Below are positions 33,297 through 42,982 of a stretch of DNA of 64,000 nucleotides, piece by piece; position 1 is the stretch's first letter; every line of letters begins with the position of its first letter. The notes under the pieces are model-generated. The model ran no database searches and was not told the origin of the DNA. It worked only from the letters and a program-made list of their open reading frames with translations. Position numbers and translations under genes: made by a program. Source of the DNA: Vreelandella piezotolerans (lineage in GTDB: Bacteria; Pseudomonadota; Gammaproteobacteria; Pseudomonadales; Halomonadaceae); the NCBI RefSeq assembly GCF_012427705.1, contig NZ_CP048602.1, forward strand, positions 3,472,001 to 3,536,000. Direction: 5' to 3'.

Positions 33297-35996
33297 CTAG
33301 CGACTCAGCCAGGTTTGGGCGAAGCGATCGGCTGGCAGCGGCTTGCCGAAAAAGTAACCTTGCGCCTGATTACAGCCCATCTCGGCCAGAAGCGCCGCTT
33401 GGGCGGCACTCTCGACACCTTCGGCAAGGGTTTTCATGTCCAGCGTGTTGGCCATGGCAATGATCGTCTGCACGATGGCCCGATCGTGGTGGTTATCGAG
33501 CATTTCGCGCACGAACGAGATATCGATTTTTAGCGCGTCGGCGGCAAAGCGGCGCAGATAAGAGAGCGAGGAGTACCCGGTGCCGAAGTCGTCAATGAAC
33601 AACGCATAGCCTGCCTGACGCATGGCCTGGGTAATGATGACCGCCTGATCCGGGTCGCGCATGAAATCGCTCTCGGTCAGCTCAATGGCAATCGCGCTGG
33701 GCGAGACGCTGGAGGTGAGTGCGGCAATATGAGTCGTTAGTCGCGGGTCGGCAAACTGCTGCGCGGAGATATTGATCGACAGCCGCCCCGGAAGCGGTGT
33801 GCCCGCTGCTTGCCAAGCGCTCAACTGACGCGCGGCCTCTTCCAGCACCCAGTCACCGAGTAAACGAATCAGCCCGCGCTCCTCGGCTAGGGGGATGAAC
33901 TCCCCAGGGCTGACCCACCCCCACTCTGGGTCGTGCCAGCGGCACAGCGCCTCTGCACCGGTCAGCGCTTTCGTGTCTAAATCCACCTGGGGCTGGAAGT
34001 AGAGCTCTAGCCGCTGCTCTAAAATCGCCATGTGCAGCCGCTCGGTCATCCATTGGCGGCGTTCCAGCGTATGGCGCATGGCTTGCGTGTAGGGGGAGAT
34101 ATTGGTTTCACGCTTTTTGGCGTGATGTAGTGCAATACTGGCCGCATTGAACAGCTCGCTGGTGTTGGCCACATCGCCTGGGTAGCGCGCAAAACCAATG
34201 CTTACGTCCAAATTGAAGACGCGGTGCTCTAGACGAATCGGCCGTCTCACCAAGCTGCAAAGCTGCTTGACAAGCTCATCCAGCGCTGCGCGTTCGACGC
34301 GCGGTAACAGCAGCGCGAACTCATCCCCCGATAGCCTCGCACAGTGCAGGTTGGCTATATCCAAGTGGCGCAAACGCGCCGCCACCGTTGCCAGCAGTTG
34401 ATCACCGACTTGATGTCCGTGCAGGTCGTTGACCTCTTTGAAGCGGCGCAAATCCAACAGCAGCAGCGCCAGCGGCGACGCCTGCTGCTCGGCCCGCTCG
34501 CCTATATCACGCAAGAGATCCATGAACTGCACCCGGTTGGGCAAGCCGGTCGTGCTGTCGGTGTAGGCCAACTGGTGCATGTGGCGGTGGTCGCGGCGTC
34601 GCTCGAGCTCGGCAGCAGCCCCCGTGGAGAGAATCTGCAGCACGGAGGTAGCAAAGGCATTGGTGGTTAACGGCGTTTGGTAAAACACCATCATCACCCC
34701 AATGGCTTCCCCTTTGGCGTTATCCAAGCGGCGTCCGATCCAGGCTTGCGCGTTCATCGTGGCGCCCGGCAGGCTAAACCGCTGCCCCTGCTGTACGACG
34801 CTCTCTTGTTCGAGCACCACGCGTTCGACGGGCGTGCCGCGCAGCAAGAAGGTGTGGTTTTTACGGGTCTGGCCAGCGACGACCAGACTCACGGTATGCC
34901 CCGTAGTGGCAGGCAACAGATTATTGGGATGAGAATGGCCCTGTGGTGCAGGCGGCACCGGTTGGTCCAACAGAGCGATGAATCCCGCATCGGCTTCCAA
35001 CAGCGTGGTCAGCGTGGCAATGAGTTGCTGAAAGTAATCGTCGCCCACCCTAGAAGTGACGGTCGAGGCCACTTGAACCACCGCCTGCTGTACCCGCTGC
35101 GCCTCTTGCTGGTCGGTCACATCCGTAATGAAGCCTTCCAAGCAGAGTACCTCGCCTTGATTGGAAAAGACGGCCTGCCCTTGCTCCCACATCCAGCGCT
35201 CGCTACCGTCGCGGTGCCGAATGCGAAACGTCACGCGATAAGGACGGCGCTGGCGAATCGCAGCCGCTACCTCTTGCGCCAGCCGCGCTTGATCATCTGC
35301 GTGCACCAGGCTGGCAAAGGTCGTCACTCGGCTGTTTTCCAACTCTTCCGGCCGATAGCCGGTCAGCGCTTCGGCACCTTGGCTGACGAGCAGCATGGTC
35401 CAGTCATGATCGTTCAGGCAGCGGTAGGCCATGCCGGGCAGGTGATCGAGCAAGGTGTTCAGCCGTCGCTCGCTCTCTTTGGCGGCGGCCTCGCTTTTGC
35501 GTAGCGCGTTTTCTGCTTGACGCCTGCCTAGCTCAGCACCCGCTTGTGCGGCGGCAATTCGCAACACTTCGTTTTCTAGTCCATCGAACGCCATGGGGCG
35601 ATTGCTCAGCACCGCTAGCAGACCGATGGCCGCCCCATCCGGCCCAAATAGCGGCAGGCCCATGTAGCTATCGGCACCGAGCTGGCGCAAAAGATCGTCT
35701 TCAGGAAAGCGGGATTGTACGTCGCAGGCGTAAAGGCATGGTTCATGGCCAACCACGGTCTCGCAAGGCGTGCCTGCCAAGGGGTAGGTGATATTGGCTT
35801 GTAAACCATTGCTTGACCAAACGGCCAGGGTTTCCGCTATATTGGCATCAGTGACGACCGCGATCAACGCATGATCGACGGCCAGTAAACGAGCAAGCTG
35901 TTCCACCAGGGAGGCAAAGAAGTTGGGCTGACTGCTACGCCCCACCCCTTCTGCTAGCTGGCGAAAAATCTCTGCTGCTTCTTTTCGTGTGTGCAT
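33297..35996 (-). CDS. GAF-PAS-GAF-GGDEF-EAL c-di-GMP signalling protein
   Basis: An 899-residue cytoplasmic protein. Order: GAF (about 20-165), PAS with PAC tail (about 180-305), a second GAF-like region (about 315-470), GGDEF (about 478-640), EAL (about 650-895). The cyclase motif reads SGDEF (in ARLSGDEFALLL), a substitution of the first glycine, and the R-x-x-D I-site is not evident. The EAL side has EAL in GAEALCRW, ELTESDF, DDFGTGYSS, a K-x-D pair in LKIDISF, and AEGVES, so phosphodiesterase activity looks intact. Net c-di-GMP breakdown is the likelier output. No membrane segments. Confidence 0.88.
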   Translation of the reverse strand: MHTRKEAAEIFRQLAEGVGRSSQPNFFASLVEQLARLLAVDHALIAVVTDANIAETLAVWSSNGLQANITYPLAGTPCETVVGHEPCLYACDVQSRFPEDDLLRQLGADSYMGLPLFGPDGAAIGLLAVLSNRPMAFDGLENEVLRIAAAQAGAELGRRQAENALRKSEAAAKESERRLNTLLDHLPGMAYRCLNDHDWTMLLVSQGAEALTGYRPEELENSRVTTFASLVHADDQARLAQEVAAAIRQRRPYRVTFRIRHRDGSERWMWEQGQAVFSNQGEVLCLEGFITDVTDQQEAQRVQQAVVQVASTVTSRVGDDYFQQLIATLTTLLEADAGFIALLDQPVPPAPQGHSHPNNLLPATTGHTVSLVVAGQTRKNHTFLLRGTPVERVVLEQESVVQQGQRFSLPGATMNAQAWIGRRLDNAKGEAIGVMMVFYQTPLTTNAFATSVLQILSTGAAAELERRRDHRHMHQLAYTDSTTGLPNRVQFMDLLRDIGERAEQQASPLALLLLDLRRFKEVNDLHGHQVGDQLLATVAARLRHLDIANLHCARLSGDEFALLLPRVERAALDELVKQLCSLVRRPIRLEHRVFNLDVSIGFARYPGDVANTSELFNAASIALHHAKKRETNISPYTQAMRHTLERRQWMTERLHMAILEQRLELYFQPQVDLDTKALTGAEALCRWHDPEWGWVSPGEFIPLAEERGLIRLLGDWVLEEAARQLSAWQAAGTPLPGRLSINISAQQFADPRLTTHIAALTSSVSPSAIAIELTESDFMRDPDQAVIITQAMRQAGYALFIDDFGTGYSSLSYLRRFAADALKIDISFVREMLDNHHDRAIVQTIIAMANTLDMKTLAEGVESAAQAALLAEMGCNQAQGYFFGKPLPADRFAQTWLSR

Positions 35997-36199
35997 CGTT
36001 GCACTCGCTTATGTCGTTATAGAGCAGCTAAGCTTTGCCACTGTTTTAACAAAGCACGGCGACGTTTGCACCATAAACAGCTACCTTTTGGAAGACGCCG
36101 ATCGCGCCAAGCGGTATCGGCCAACCTGACAATATGATAAAAAAAACGATCGTTATTCAACTGACTGCCTACTTCGCTGCACGGCATTGAGGAGACACT

Positions 36200-37729
36200 A
36201 TGACGGGGCCTACTGCCGTCAGCGAAACGCTTTATACCTCGCTGGCCAACCAGCTTCCCAGCTTTCTCAGCAACGCTTTGCTGCAGTGCAAGCGGCTACC
36301 GTCTTTGCCGGCGGTGGCGCTCAACGTGCTGGAGATCACCCGCACCTCGGATGCCACCTTGAGCGATTATGCACGCGCCATCGAGCACGACCCGGCCCTG
36401 ACGGCACGGGTGATGAGCGTGGCCAATAGCGTGCACTATCTGCGCGCCGCCCAGCCGCCTCATACGTGTTTCGAAGCCACCCAGCGTATGGGGCTAGATG
36501 TCACGCTGGCCACGGTGCTGAGTTTTTGCCTGTTCGAAAATGACCACTCGGCACGCGGCCGCCAGCACTTCTGGCGGCGAGCCATTACCTCAGCCGTTGC
36601 CGCGAGTTATCTCGCGCAACAGCTCTGCCCTCACCAAGCGGGCAGCGTGTTTACAGCAGCACTACTGCAGGACATTGGCATCCTGGCGCTACAAACCGCC
36701 TACCCCAACGACGCTGAGCGGCTATACGGGACCGAGCAGGCCTCTCATGGCCATACCCAGCAGGTCGAAAAACGCTACTTTGGCTGCGACCACGCGCTGA
36801 TCGGCGCTTGGTTACTCGCGAAATGGGGCGCTCATGACGATTTGATTCGCGCCATCCAGCGCAGCCACGAAGGGCTCGAGACCGACAATCCCTCGGTTCT
36901 CTGCCTGCGCGTCTCGGGTGCACTTGCCGATGCTTGGTTATCGGCCGATCCCGCCCAAGCATTAGCGGGCGTAATGCGTCAGCTTCGAACGTTGGCCACC
37001 GCTGACGAGTGGGCCCTTGCCGGGCTTTTGGCACACCTCGAATACACTCTGCCGCCCTTGATGGAGACTCTGGGGCTAAGCCAACCCGTCTCGATCGATA
37101 GCGTTAGGCTGTTACAAGAGGCTCAGCAGCTGCTGTACGAGCATACGCTGTCGCTTAGCGCCCGTCTGGACGCTCAGCAAAAGGCGCGGGATGCGCTGCT
37201 CGACGATTACGCCCAGCTAGAGCAGCGCAGCCGGATCGATCCGCTGACCCAACTGGCCAATCGCGCGTGGCTAGAGGAACAGCTGCGAGAGCGCTTCCAC
37301 CTTTGCCTATCGACCAAGCGAACCATGTCGGTGGTGTTCATTGACCTCGATCACTTCAAAGTGCTCAACGACCGTTTCGGTCATCAGGCAGGCGACGAGG
37401 TACTGGCCCGCTTTGGTAAGATGCTCGCCTCGCTGGTGCGCGTGGGCGATCTAGCGGGCCGCTATGGTGGCGAAGAGTTCCTGGTGATTCTGCCGGATGA
37501 AAATGCCGAAGGCGCAAAACGCTTTGCCGAACGCATTACTCGGCGCTTGCAGGAGCGGCCCATGGCGCGGATCGAACAAGAGCCGCTCTATGTCTCGGTA
37601 TCGATTGGCGTGGCGTGTTTGACCGACGGCGGTTTTGGTAATGAACGCGAGCTGATCGATGCCGCCGACCAGAGCATGTACTTCATCAAGCGCTCTGGCC
37701 GGGGCGGGGTGTCGGTCTATGGTCAATGA
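36200..37729 (+). CDS. HDOD-GGDEF signalling protein
   Basis: A 509-residue cytoplasmic protein. The N-terminal half is an HDOD domain (about 25-225; LPSLPAVALNVLEITRTSDATLSDYA region, then an ALLQDIG segment). A helical linker follows (about 290-345), then a GGDEF domain (about 350-507). The active motif GGEEF follows RYGGEEF, and R-V-G-D five residues upstream fits the I-site, so it should be an active, feedback-inhibited diguanylate cyclase. GGAGAC lies 5 bases before the ATG. It is divergent from the GGDEF-EAL gene 203 bp away, an opposing pair. Confidence 0.88.
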   Translation: MTGPTAVSETLYTSLANQLPSFLSNALLQCKRLPSLPAVALNVLEITRTSDATLSDYARAIEHDPALTARVMSVANSVHYLRAAQPPHTCFEATQRMGLDVTLATVLSFCLFENDHSARGRQHFWRRAITSAVAASYLAQQLCPHQAGSVFTAALLQDIGILALQTAYPNDAERLYGTEQASHGHTQQVEKRYFGCDHALIGAWLLAKWGAHDDLIRAIQRSHEGLETDNPSVLCLRVSGALADAWLSADPAQALAGVMRQLRTLATADEWALAGLLAHLEYTLPPLMETLGLSQPVSIDSVRLLQEAQQLLYEHTLSLSARLDAQQKARDALLDDYAQLEQRSRIDPLTQLANRAWLEEQLRERFHLCLSTKRTMSVVFIDLDHFKVLNDRFGHQAGDEVLARFGKMLASLVRVGDLAGRYGGEEFLVILPDENAEGAKRFAERITRRLQERPMARIEQEPLYVSVSIGVACLTDGGFGNERELIDAADQSMYFIKRSGRGGVSVYGQ

Positions 37730-37738
37730 CTCGGCCAA

Positions 37739-39043
37739 TTAGCCGGTCATGGCGTAAGGCAGGTAAAGCGCAATGCTGGGGAAGAGATGCATCAGCGCAA
37801 TGGCCAGCATCATCAGTAAAAAGAACGGCAGCGTCGCTTTGGTGATGGTCAGAATATCCTTACCGGTCAAGCCTTGAATCACGAATAGGTTAAACCCGAC
37901 CGGCGGTGTGATTTGCGACATTTCGACCACGATCACCAAATAGATGCCGAACCAGATCAGATCGAAGCCCGCCGCGCTCACCACCGGCATGATAATGGCC
38001 GTCACCAGCAGAATCAGCGAAATACCGTCCAAGAAGCAGCCCATGATGAGCAGCAGCAGCGTGAGTGCCACCAGCAGCATGGTGGGCGATAGTCCCATCT
38101 CGCCAATGGCCTGAGCCAGCTTCATGGGCACTTGAGTAAAGCCCATGGCCGAGGTCAAGAACGATGCACCGGCAATGATGAAGGCGATCATGCAGGCCGT
38201 GCGCACTGCCGCAAAGAGAGAGTCGGTAAAAATCGACCGGTCGAAGTGACCATTGAACCGAGCAATGATCATCGATAGCACCACGCCCACCGCAGCCGCC
38301 TCCGTTGGCGAAGCCAGCCCGCCGTAAATCGATACGATGATGCCGCCAATCAGCAGCAAAATAGGCACCAGCGCCCAGGTATTGCGCAGCTTTTCAGCGA
38401 TGCTCATATCCGATTCGTCGGCACCCGTCAGGCCAGCACGGTTGCCTTTGAGCAGCGCCCACAGCACCAAATACGTCATGAACATGGCCAAGATCATCAG
38501 GCCGGGGCCAATGCCCGCCATGAAGAGCCGCGAGATCGACTGCTCGGTGACCACGCCATACACGATCAGCACGATCGAGGGGGGTATCAACAAGCCCAGT
38601 GTGGACGCGCTGGCCAGCGTGCCAATCGCCATGTTGCTGTCGTAGCCGCGGCGTTCGAGCTCCGGCAGGGTCATTTTACCCACCGTGGCACAGGTGGCGG
38701 CTGACGAGCCACATACCGCTGCGAACATGCCACTGCCAATGATGTTGGTATGCAGCAGGCGGCCCGGCAGACGGTTGAGCCACGGCGACAGCCCGCGAAA
38801 CATGTTGTCCGCTAGCCCCGAACGGAACAGAATTTCGCCCATCCAGATGAACATGGGCAGCGCCGTTAAGTCCCAGCCGTAGCTGGCGCCCCAAAAATCA
38901 GAGGCCAAAATGGGGCCTGGATCGAAAGGGCTAAAAAATTGTAGAGCAATCCATGCGGTGCCGATGAGCGCAAAGGCAATCCACACCCCGCTGCCCAACA
39001 GCACCACGAGGGTCACAATAGTCGCTAAACTGAGTAGTAGCAC
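37739..39043 (-). CDS. dctM: TRAP transporter large permease, DctM type (second system)
   Basis: A 434-residue, roughly 12-helix translocation subunit. Typical segments are the SGMFAAVCGSSAATCATVGKM loop, LGLLIPPSIVLIVYGVVTEQS and SQITPPVGFNLFVIQGLTG. It starts with GTG at 39043, with GGGAG 8 bases upstream. It follows the small permease after 23 bp. The gene ends 9 bp from the convergent HDOD-GGDEF gene. Confidence 0.92.
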   Translation of the reverse strand: MLLLSLATIVTLVVLLGSGVWIAFALIGTAWIALQFFSPFDPGPILASDFWGASYGWDLTALPMFIWMGEILFRSGLADNMFRGLSPWLNRLPGRLLHTNIIGSGMFAAVCGSSAATCATVGKMTLPELERRGYDSNMAIGTLASASTLGLLIPPSIVLIVYGVVTEQSISRLFMAGIGPGLMILAMFMTYLVLWALLKGNRAGLTGADESDMSIAEKLRNTWALVPILLLIGGIIVSIYGGLASPTEAAAVGVVLSMIIARFNGHFDRSIFTDSLFAAVRTACMIAFIIAGASFLTSAMGFTQVPMKLAQAIGEMGLSPTMLLVALTLLLLIMGCFLDGISLILLVTAIIMPVVSAAGFDLIWFGIYLVIVVEMSQITPPVGFNLFVIQGLTGKDILTITKATLPFFLLMMLAIALMHLFPSIALYLPYAMTG

Positions 39044-39066
39044 GAGGGTATCTCCCGAGTCGCCGC

Positions 39067-39630
39067 TTAGTGCGCGTCGTTATCGTCGATGGACATGGCT
39101 TCACGGAAGCTTGACGGGTCTCGCAGGGCAATACGCCCAGCCATCCATAGCGCCTCCAGCAGCGCCAGGGCCAGAAGACCAACGCCAACGGCCAGCACCA
39201 CTTGCGGGATCCACAGAGGAATCGACAAGAAGCCCGACGACACATCGTTGTATTCCAGGCTCTCCCTCGCCAAACCGATCAAGCCATCGGTCAGCAGCAC
39301 GCTGATGACCAGCGCAATCAGCAGACCAAACACCTCGAACCACACGCGCACCGCCGACGGCAGGCGTGAAATGAGCAGCGTGACCCGTATATGGGCGTGA
39401 TGTACGAAGGTGTAAGCCAGACCCAGAAACGTCGCGCCGACCAATAAATAGGCGGCCATTTCCGAGACGCCGGTGATACTGATGCCGAGTCGACTAAGGC
39501 CCACCAGCACCAACAGAGCATCCACCAAACGGAAAGTGACTTGCAGCGCAATGAGCGCACAAATGGCCACCATGCACGCTGCTGCGCCCCAGGCACCCAG
39601 GCGGTAGAGTTTGTCGAATTTAAACGTCAT
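39067..39630 (-). CDS. dctQ: TRAP transporter small permease, DctQ type (second system)
   Basis: A 187-residue four-helix membrane subunit (about 12-32, 50-70, 92-112, 135-155) with a short acidic C-terminal tail. It partners the DctM protein encoded directly downstream. It is separated from dctP by a 76-bp gap holding a very strong GC hairpin. Confidence 0.87.
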   Translation of the reverse strand: MTFKFDKLYRLGAWGAAACMVAICALIALQVTFRLVDALLVLVGLSRLGISITGVSEMAAYLLVGATFLGLAYTFVHHAHIRVTLLISRLPSAVRVWFEVFGLLIALVISVLLTDGLIGLARESLEYNDVSSGFLSIPLWIPQVVLAVGVGLLALALLEALWMAGRIALRDPSSFREAMSIDDNDAH

Positions 39631-39660
39631 GTTCGCAGTCTCACAGAGCGCGTAGGGAAA

Positions 39661-39682
39661 GGGGCAGCCCGCGGGCTGCCCC
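39661..39682 (-). promoter_or_regulatory. Intercistronic GC hairpin between dctP and dctQ (second TRAP)
   Basis: GGGGCAGCCC mirrored by GGGCTGCCCC is a perfect palindrome, followed on the minus strand by TTTCCC. A second stem, CGTGGCAAC (39692-39700) with GTTGCCACG (39710-39718), spans the dctP stop codon. Together they may attenuate readthrough into the permease genes. Confidence 0.6.
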
Positions 39683-39706
39683 AGGCGTTACCGTGGCAAC
39701 GAAGGG

Positions 39707-40696
39707 TTAGTTGCCACGCTGGGCGCGGTAGGCTTCCAGTGCCGCTTTGGCTTCGTCATCGGCGCGGGACTGCCAATCGGCGAACAGCTCGTCACCCGCC
39801 GCTTGCAGCGCAGCAGCTACCTCAGCGTTGGGTTCGGACACGCTGATGCCGTTCTCTTGCAGCGCCGAGAGGCTCTCGTCATTGTTCTCACGGCTCATTT
39901 GCCAGCCGCGCTCTTCGGCACGGGCCGCCGCTTCCATCAGCGCTTCTTGAGTCGCTTCGTCAAGACGATCGAAGCTACGCTGGCTGATGAAAACGATGTT
40001 CTTCGGCAGCCACAAGTTGGCATCGGTGTAGTCGGTGACGTAGTCCCAAGCGGCCATGGAGTTGCCGGTAGAGCTCGACGTAATCATCGCGTCGACGCGG
40101 CCGGTGCTAAAGGCCGTGGGGATATCCGACTCTTCGGTTTCGGTGGGGCTACCGCCTAGGTTATCGACGAAGCGCTGGGTGTTGATGTTCGGCGCGCGCA
40201 CGCGAAGCCCCTCGAACTGGGCCGGATCCGTCAGCGGTTCCGCCGTATAGATGCCCTGAGCAGGCCAGGCAACGGCATACAGCGGAATCAGCCCTTCATA
40301 GGCGAACAGCTCGGTAATCATCGGCTTAGTCGCTTCCCACAGCGCGTAGGCGTCATCGTAGCTACCGGCCACACCGGGCAGCGTATCGACTTCAAAAATC
40401 GGGTCGTCGTTAGAGAGAATGGAGAGGAACACCTCACCGGCGTCGATGGTGCCGCGACGTACAGACGGTTTGATTTCACCGTGGGATACTAGCGAGCCAC
40501 CGCTGTGAACGGTAATGGTGAGCTCGCCGTCCGTGGCTTCCGCCACATCTTCCGCGAACTGCTTGGTGTTTTGGGTGTGGAAGCTGGCATCCCCGTAGGG
40601 CGTGGCCATGGTCCACTCGGCGGCTTGAGCCGTGGCGGCAGCGGCAAGGCTGCACGCCGTGGCAAGAAGCAGGGGGGTCGCAATGCGAGTACGCAT
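39707..40696 (-). CDS. dctP: TRAP transporter substrate-binding protein, DctP type (second system)
   Basis: A 329-residue periplasmic binding protein with a signal peptide (about 1-26, ending AQAA). ATG 40696 has AAGAGG 9 bases upstream; the upstream ATG at 40717 has none. Family regions are TVHSGGSLVSHGEIKPSVRRG, GLRVRAPNINTQRFVDNLGG (with the arginine expected to bind a carboxylate) and STGRVDAMITSSSTG. The LysR gene ends 13 bp upstream on the same strand, and pxpABC is divergent beyond it, so 5-oxoproline or a related acid is a possible ligand; this is inference only. Confidence 0.9.
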   Translation of the reverse strand: MRTRIATPLLLATACSLAAAATAQAAEWTMATPYGDASFHTQNTKQFAEDVAEATDGELTITVHSGGSLVSHGEIKPSVRRGTIDAGEVFLSILSNDDPIFEVDTLPGVAGSYDDAYALWEATKPMITELFAYEGLIPLYAVAWPAQGIYTAEPLTDPAQFEGLRVRAPNINTQRFVDNLGGSPTETEESDIPTAFSTGRVDAMITSSSTGNSMAAWDYVTDYTDANLWLPKNIVFISQRSFDRLDEATQEALMEAAARAEERGWQMSRENNDESLSALQENGISVSEPNAEVAAALQAAGDELFADWQSRADDEAKAALEAYRAQRGN

Positions 40697-40709
40697 AGGT
40701 AAAGTCCTC

Positions 40710-41702
40710 TTATTCATAGGGATGGAGGTGCTGCACAGGGGTGGAGGAGGCGGCGTTAGGGGTCACCCAACGCCCGGTAAAACACGTGTTAGTAATCTCG
40801 TTATGCTTTTCAGTGGCATACTCACGCGCGCACTCTTGGGCCAATCGGCCCACGCCGCGACAAAAGCGCGGATGATTGGCGCTGCGCCAAATCACATCAT
40901 AGTGCATGGCGGGTAACGGCGCGGGGAGCGCCAGACGATACAGCTCGCCCCGTCGCCACTCGTCCAGCACGGTAGCGACCGGCAGCGCGCCGATGCCTAA
41001 TCCCTCGGTCGTCAAGCGAACGATGGTCATCAGCGTGCTCACGCTATGAATACGTGGCTGCGCCACCCCCTGGGCGGCGAGGTAGCTCACCAGCTCCTCA
41101 TAAGGGCGCGCCAGCTTGCCAAAAGAAATGAACGGCAGCGTGGTGCACCAGGCGTGGGGGCGTTCGCTAAGTCGCTGGGCGTGGCGTGGCGAGACGAACA
41201 TGCCCATCTCGTAAGGGCTGAGCGTCTCTTGGTCGATCTGCTCCGGGGGCAGGTAGCCGTTCATGGCCAGCAGGATATCCAGCTCATTGCCGGTCAAACG
41301 CTCATTGAGCGCGGGCGAGTAGTCGACGGTCAGTTCGATGATCAGCTTGGGATAGCGCTCGGTGAGGCGCTGCATAAAGCGCGGAAACCAGCTATGGGCG
41401 ATGGTTTCGATGGTGCCCAGACGTAGCGGCGCCGAAAAATCCTCTTCGCTGTCGAACAATTTCAGGGCTTCATCGCGCTGAGCCAGCATGCGTTCGGCAT
41501 GGAGAAAGAACTCTCGGCCACGCATGGTGGGCTGAATCGGTCGCGCCGAGCGTTCGAGCAGCAGCTCGCCCACCGTGCTCTCTAATCGAGAAATACGCTC
41601 CGACACCGAGGGTTGAGTGATGTGTAACCTGGCGGCCGCTTTACGGAAAGAGCCAAGTTTCACCGCCCACACAAAGGCATCGAGTTCCTTAAAATCCAGC
41701 AT
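40710..41702 (-). CDS. LysR-family regulator linked to the second TRAP operon and pxpABC
   Basis: A 330-residue LTTR: winged helix-turn-helix at about 1-62 (AVKLGSFRKAAARLHITQPSVSERISRLE) and an effector-binding domain to about 295. The final 30 residues, after EKHNEITN, extend past the usual LTTR end and look unstructured. It is only 13 bp upstream of dctP, so it may be co-transcribed with the transporter, and it faces pxpA across a 527-bp gap. Confidence 0.9.
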   Translation of the reverse strand: MLDFKELDAFVWAVKLGSFRKAAARLHITQPSVSERISRLESTVGELLLERSARPIQPTMRGREFFLHAERMLAQRDEALKLFDSEEDFSAPLRLGTIETIAHSWFPRFMQRLTERYPKLIIELTVDYSPALNERLTGNELDILLAMNGYLPPEQIDQETLSPYEMGMFVSPRHAQRLSERPHAWCTTLPFISFGKLARPYEELVSYLAAQGVAQPRIHSVSTLMTIVRLTTEGLGIGALPVATVLDEWRRGELYRLALPAPLPAMHYDVIWRSANHPRFCRGVGRLAQECAREYATEKHNEITNTCFTGRWVTPNAASSTPVQHLHPYE

Positions 41703-42229
41703 CGTCTCACCAGCCTGTCAAAAACGCACTCGGGCAAAGCACCCCAGTAGGCGCATTCACCACGCCGCCCACCGTTGGTAACCCAGGTGAAGCGTCGCTA
41801 TGCAGATGTATATGCAACCTGCCGTGCTGGGCACAGGCAAGCTGTCGCGGGGCTGGCAACCGCATGTGGCACTCCTCAGACATCACCCTTTCCTAGCCAT
41901 TGTTATAGGTAGCGCAAACGCGCGACATCCGGCGGATCAGGGCGTCTCTTTTGTAATCTTTTTTGAGTCGCTTTCAATAGTTGATAATCGTATCACGCTC
42001 TAGCGTCAACTATTTTTCCACTAAATAACAGCATGATAGGAACAGCCGATACTCAATATCGCTAAAAACGATTGGCACTTGGAACGCGCTCTCCATATAT
42101 TATTTTTGCGCTAACAACACCATAAATAGGCTCACTAATACATCATCACTATGAGCAAATAGACTGTCTCATTTGGCTAATGAATAGCGATATCAATTAC
42201 TAACAACACACAACCCGGCAGGAGACGTT
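41703..42229. promoter_or_regulatory. Divergent control region between the LysR gene and pxpA
   Basis: A 527-bp gap with no credible gene. It is markedly more AT-rich than the flanking genes from about 41930 onward. GTTGA and TCAAC flank a dyad near 41980-42010. ATATCGCTA (42056-42064) recurs inverted as TAGCGATAT (42185-42193), about 120 bp apart. CAGGAG just before 42230 is the pxpA ribosome site. Several regulator sites are plausible, but none is certain. Confidence 0.4.
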
Positions 42230-42982
42230 ATGGCGATTCCGCTGCTTAACTGCGATATGGGCGAAAGTTTCGGTAACTGGTCGATTGGCTTGGACGCTGA
42301 GGTCATGCCCCACGTTGACTGTGCCAACATTGCCTGCGGCTACCACGCATCCGACCCCCATGTGATGCGCAAGACAGTGAAGCTTGCTGTTCAGCACGGC
42401 GTAAAAATCGGTGCCCATCCCGGTTACCCCGATTTAATGGGCTTTGGCCGCCGCTCCATGGCCTGCTCGCCTGCCGAAGTGGAAGACATGATGCTCTACC
42501 AAATCGGCGCCCTGGCAGGCATTTGCCAAGCAGAAGGCACCGCACTGAGCTACGTCAAACCCCACGGGGCAATGTACAACGACATGGCAGCCGATGTGGC
42601 ACTACTGGAAGGCGCCATGCGCGCCGTGAAGGCGTTCGATGACCGCCTGCCGCTGATGGTGATGGCCACCGCCGATCCAGCGCCGCATCGTCAGCTAGCG
42701 GAAAAAATGGGCATCACCCTCTGGTTTGAAACCTTCGCGGACCGCGCGTATGAGGCCACCGGGCACTTAGCCTCACGCCGCCTGCCGGGGGCCGTGCACC
42801 ACGACCAAGCCACCATCGTCGCCCAAGCCGTCGCCTTGGCCAAAGGTGAGACTCTCACCGCCCGCGATGGCAGCGCCCTGCAGTTACCCTGCGATACGCT
42901 GTGTGTACATGGCGATAATCCCGAATCCGTGGCTGCCGTGCGCGCCATTCGCGAGGCCTTTACGGCGTTGGAGTCCGCGTGA
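42230..42982 (+). CDS. pxpA: 5-oxoprolinase subunit A (LamB/YcsF family)
   Basis: A 250-residue TIM-barrel-like subunit of the prokaryotic ATP-dependent 5-oxoprolinase, which opens 5-oxo-L-proline to glutamate. The N-terminus [11 protein letters not shown], the [12 protein letters not shown] region and the [17 protein letters not shown] segment are family hallmarks, and [12 protein letters not shown] follows. CAGGAG is 8 bases upstream of the ATG. Its end overlaps pxpB by 4 bp. Confidence 0.95.
   Translation: MAIPLLNCDMGESFGNWSIGLDAEVMPHVDCANIACGYHASDPHVMRKTVKLAVQHGVKIGAHPGYPDLMGFGRRSMACSPAEVEDMMLYQIGALAGICQAEGTALSYVKPHGAMYNDMAADVALLEGAMRAVKAFDDRLPLMVMATADPAPHRQLAEKMGITLWFETFADRAYEATGHLASRRLPGAVHHDQATIVAQAVALAKGETLTARDGSALQLPCDTLCVHGDNPESVAAVRAIREAFTALESA

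Noticed and set aside
34677..35504. A 275-residue open frame opposite the GGDEF-EAL gene
   Set aside because: Shadow of the PAS and GAF coding region; low-complexity composition and no ribosome site.
42056..42193. ATATCGCTA and its inverted copy TAGCGATAT about 120 bp apart upstream of pxpA
   Set aside because: Nine-base matches in a 527-bp AT-rich region can occur by chance, and the spacing is unlike a normal operator. Mentioned only within the control-region entry.
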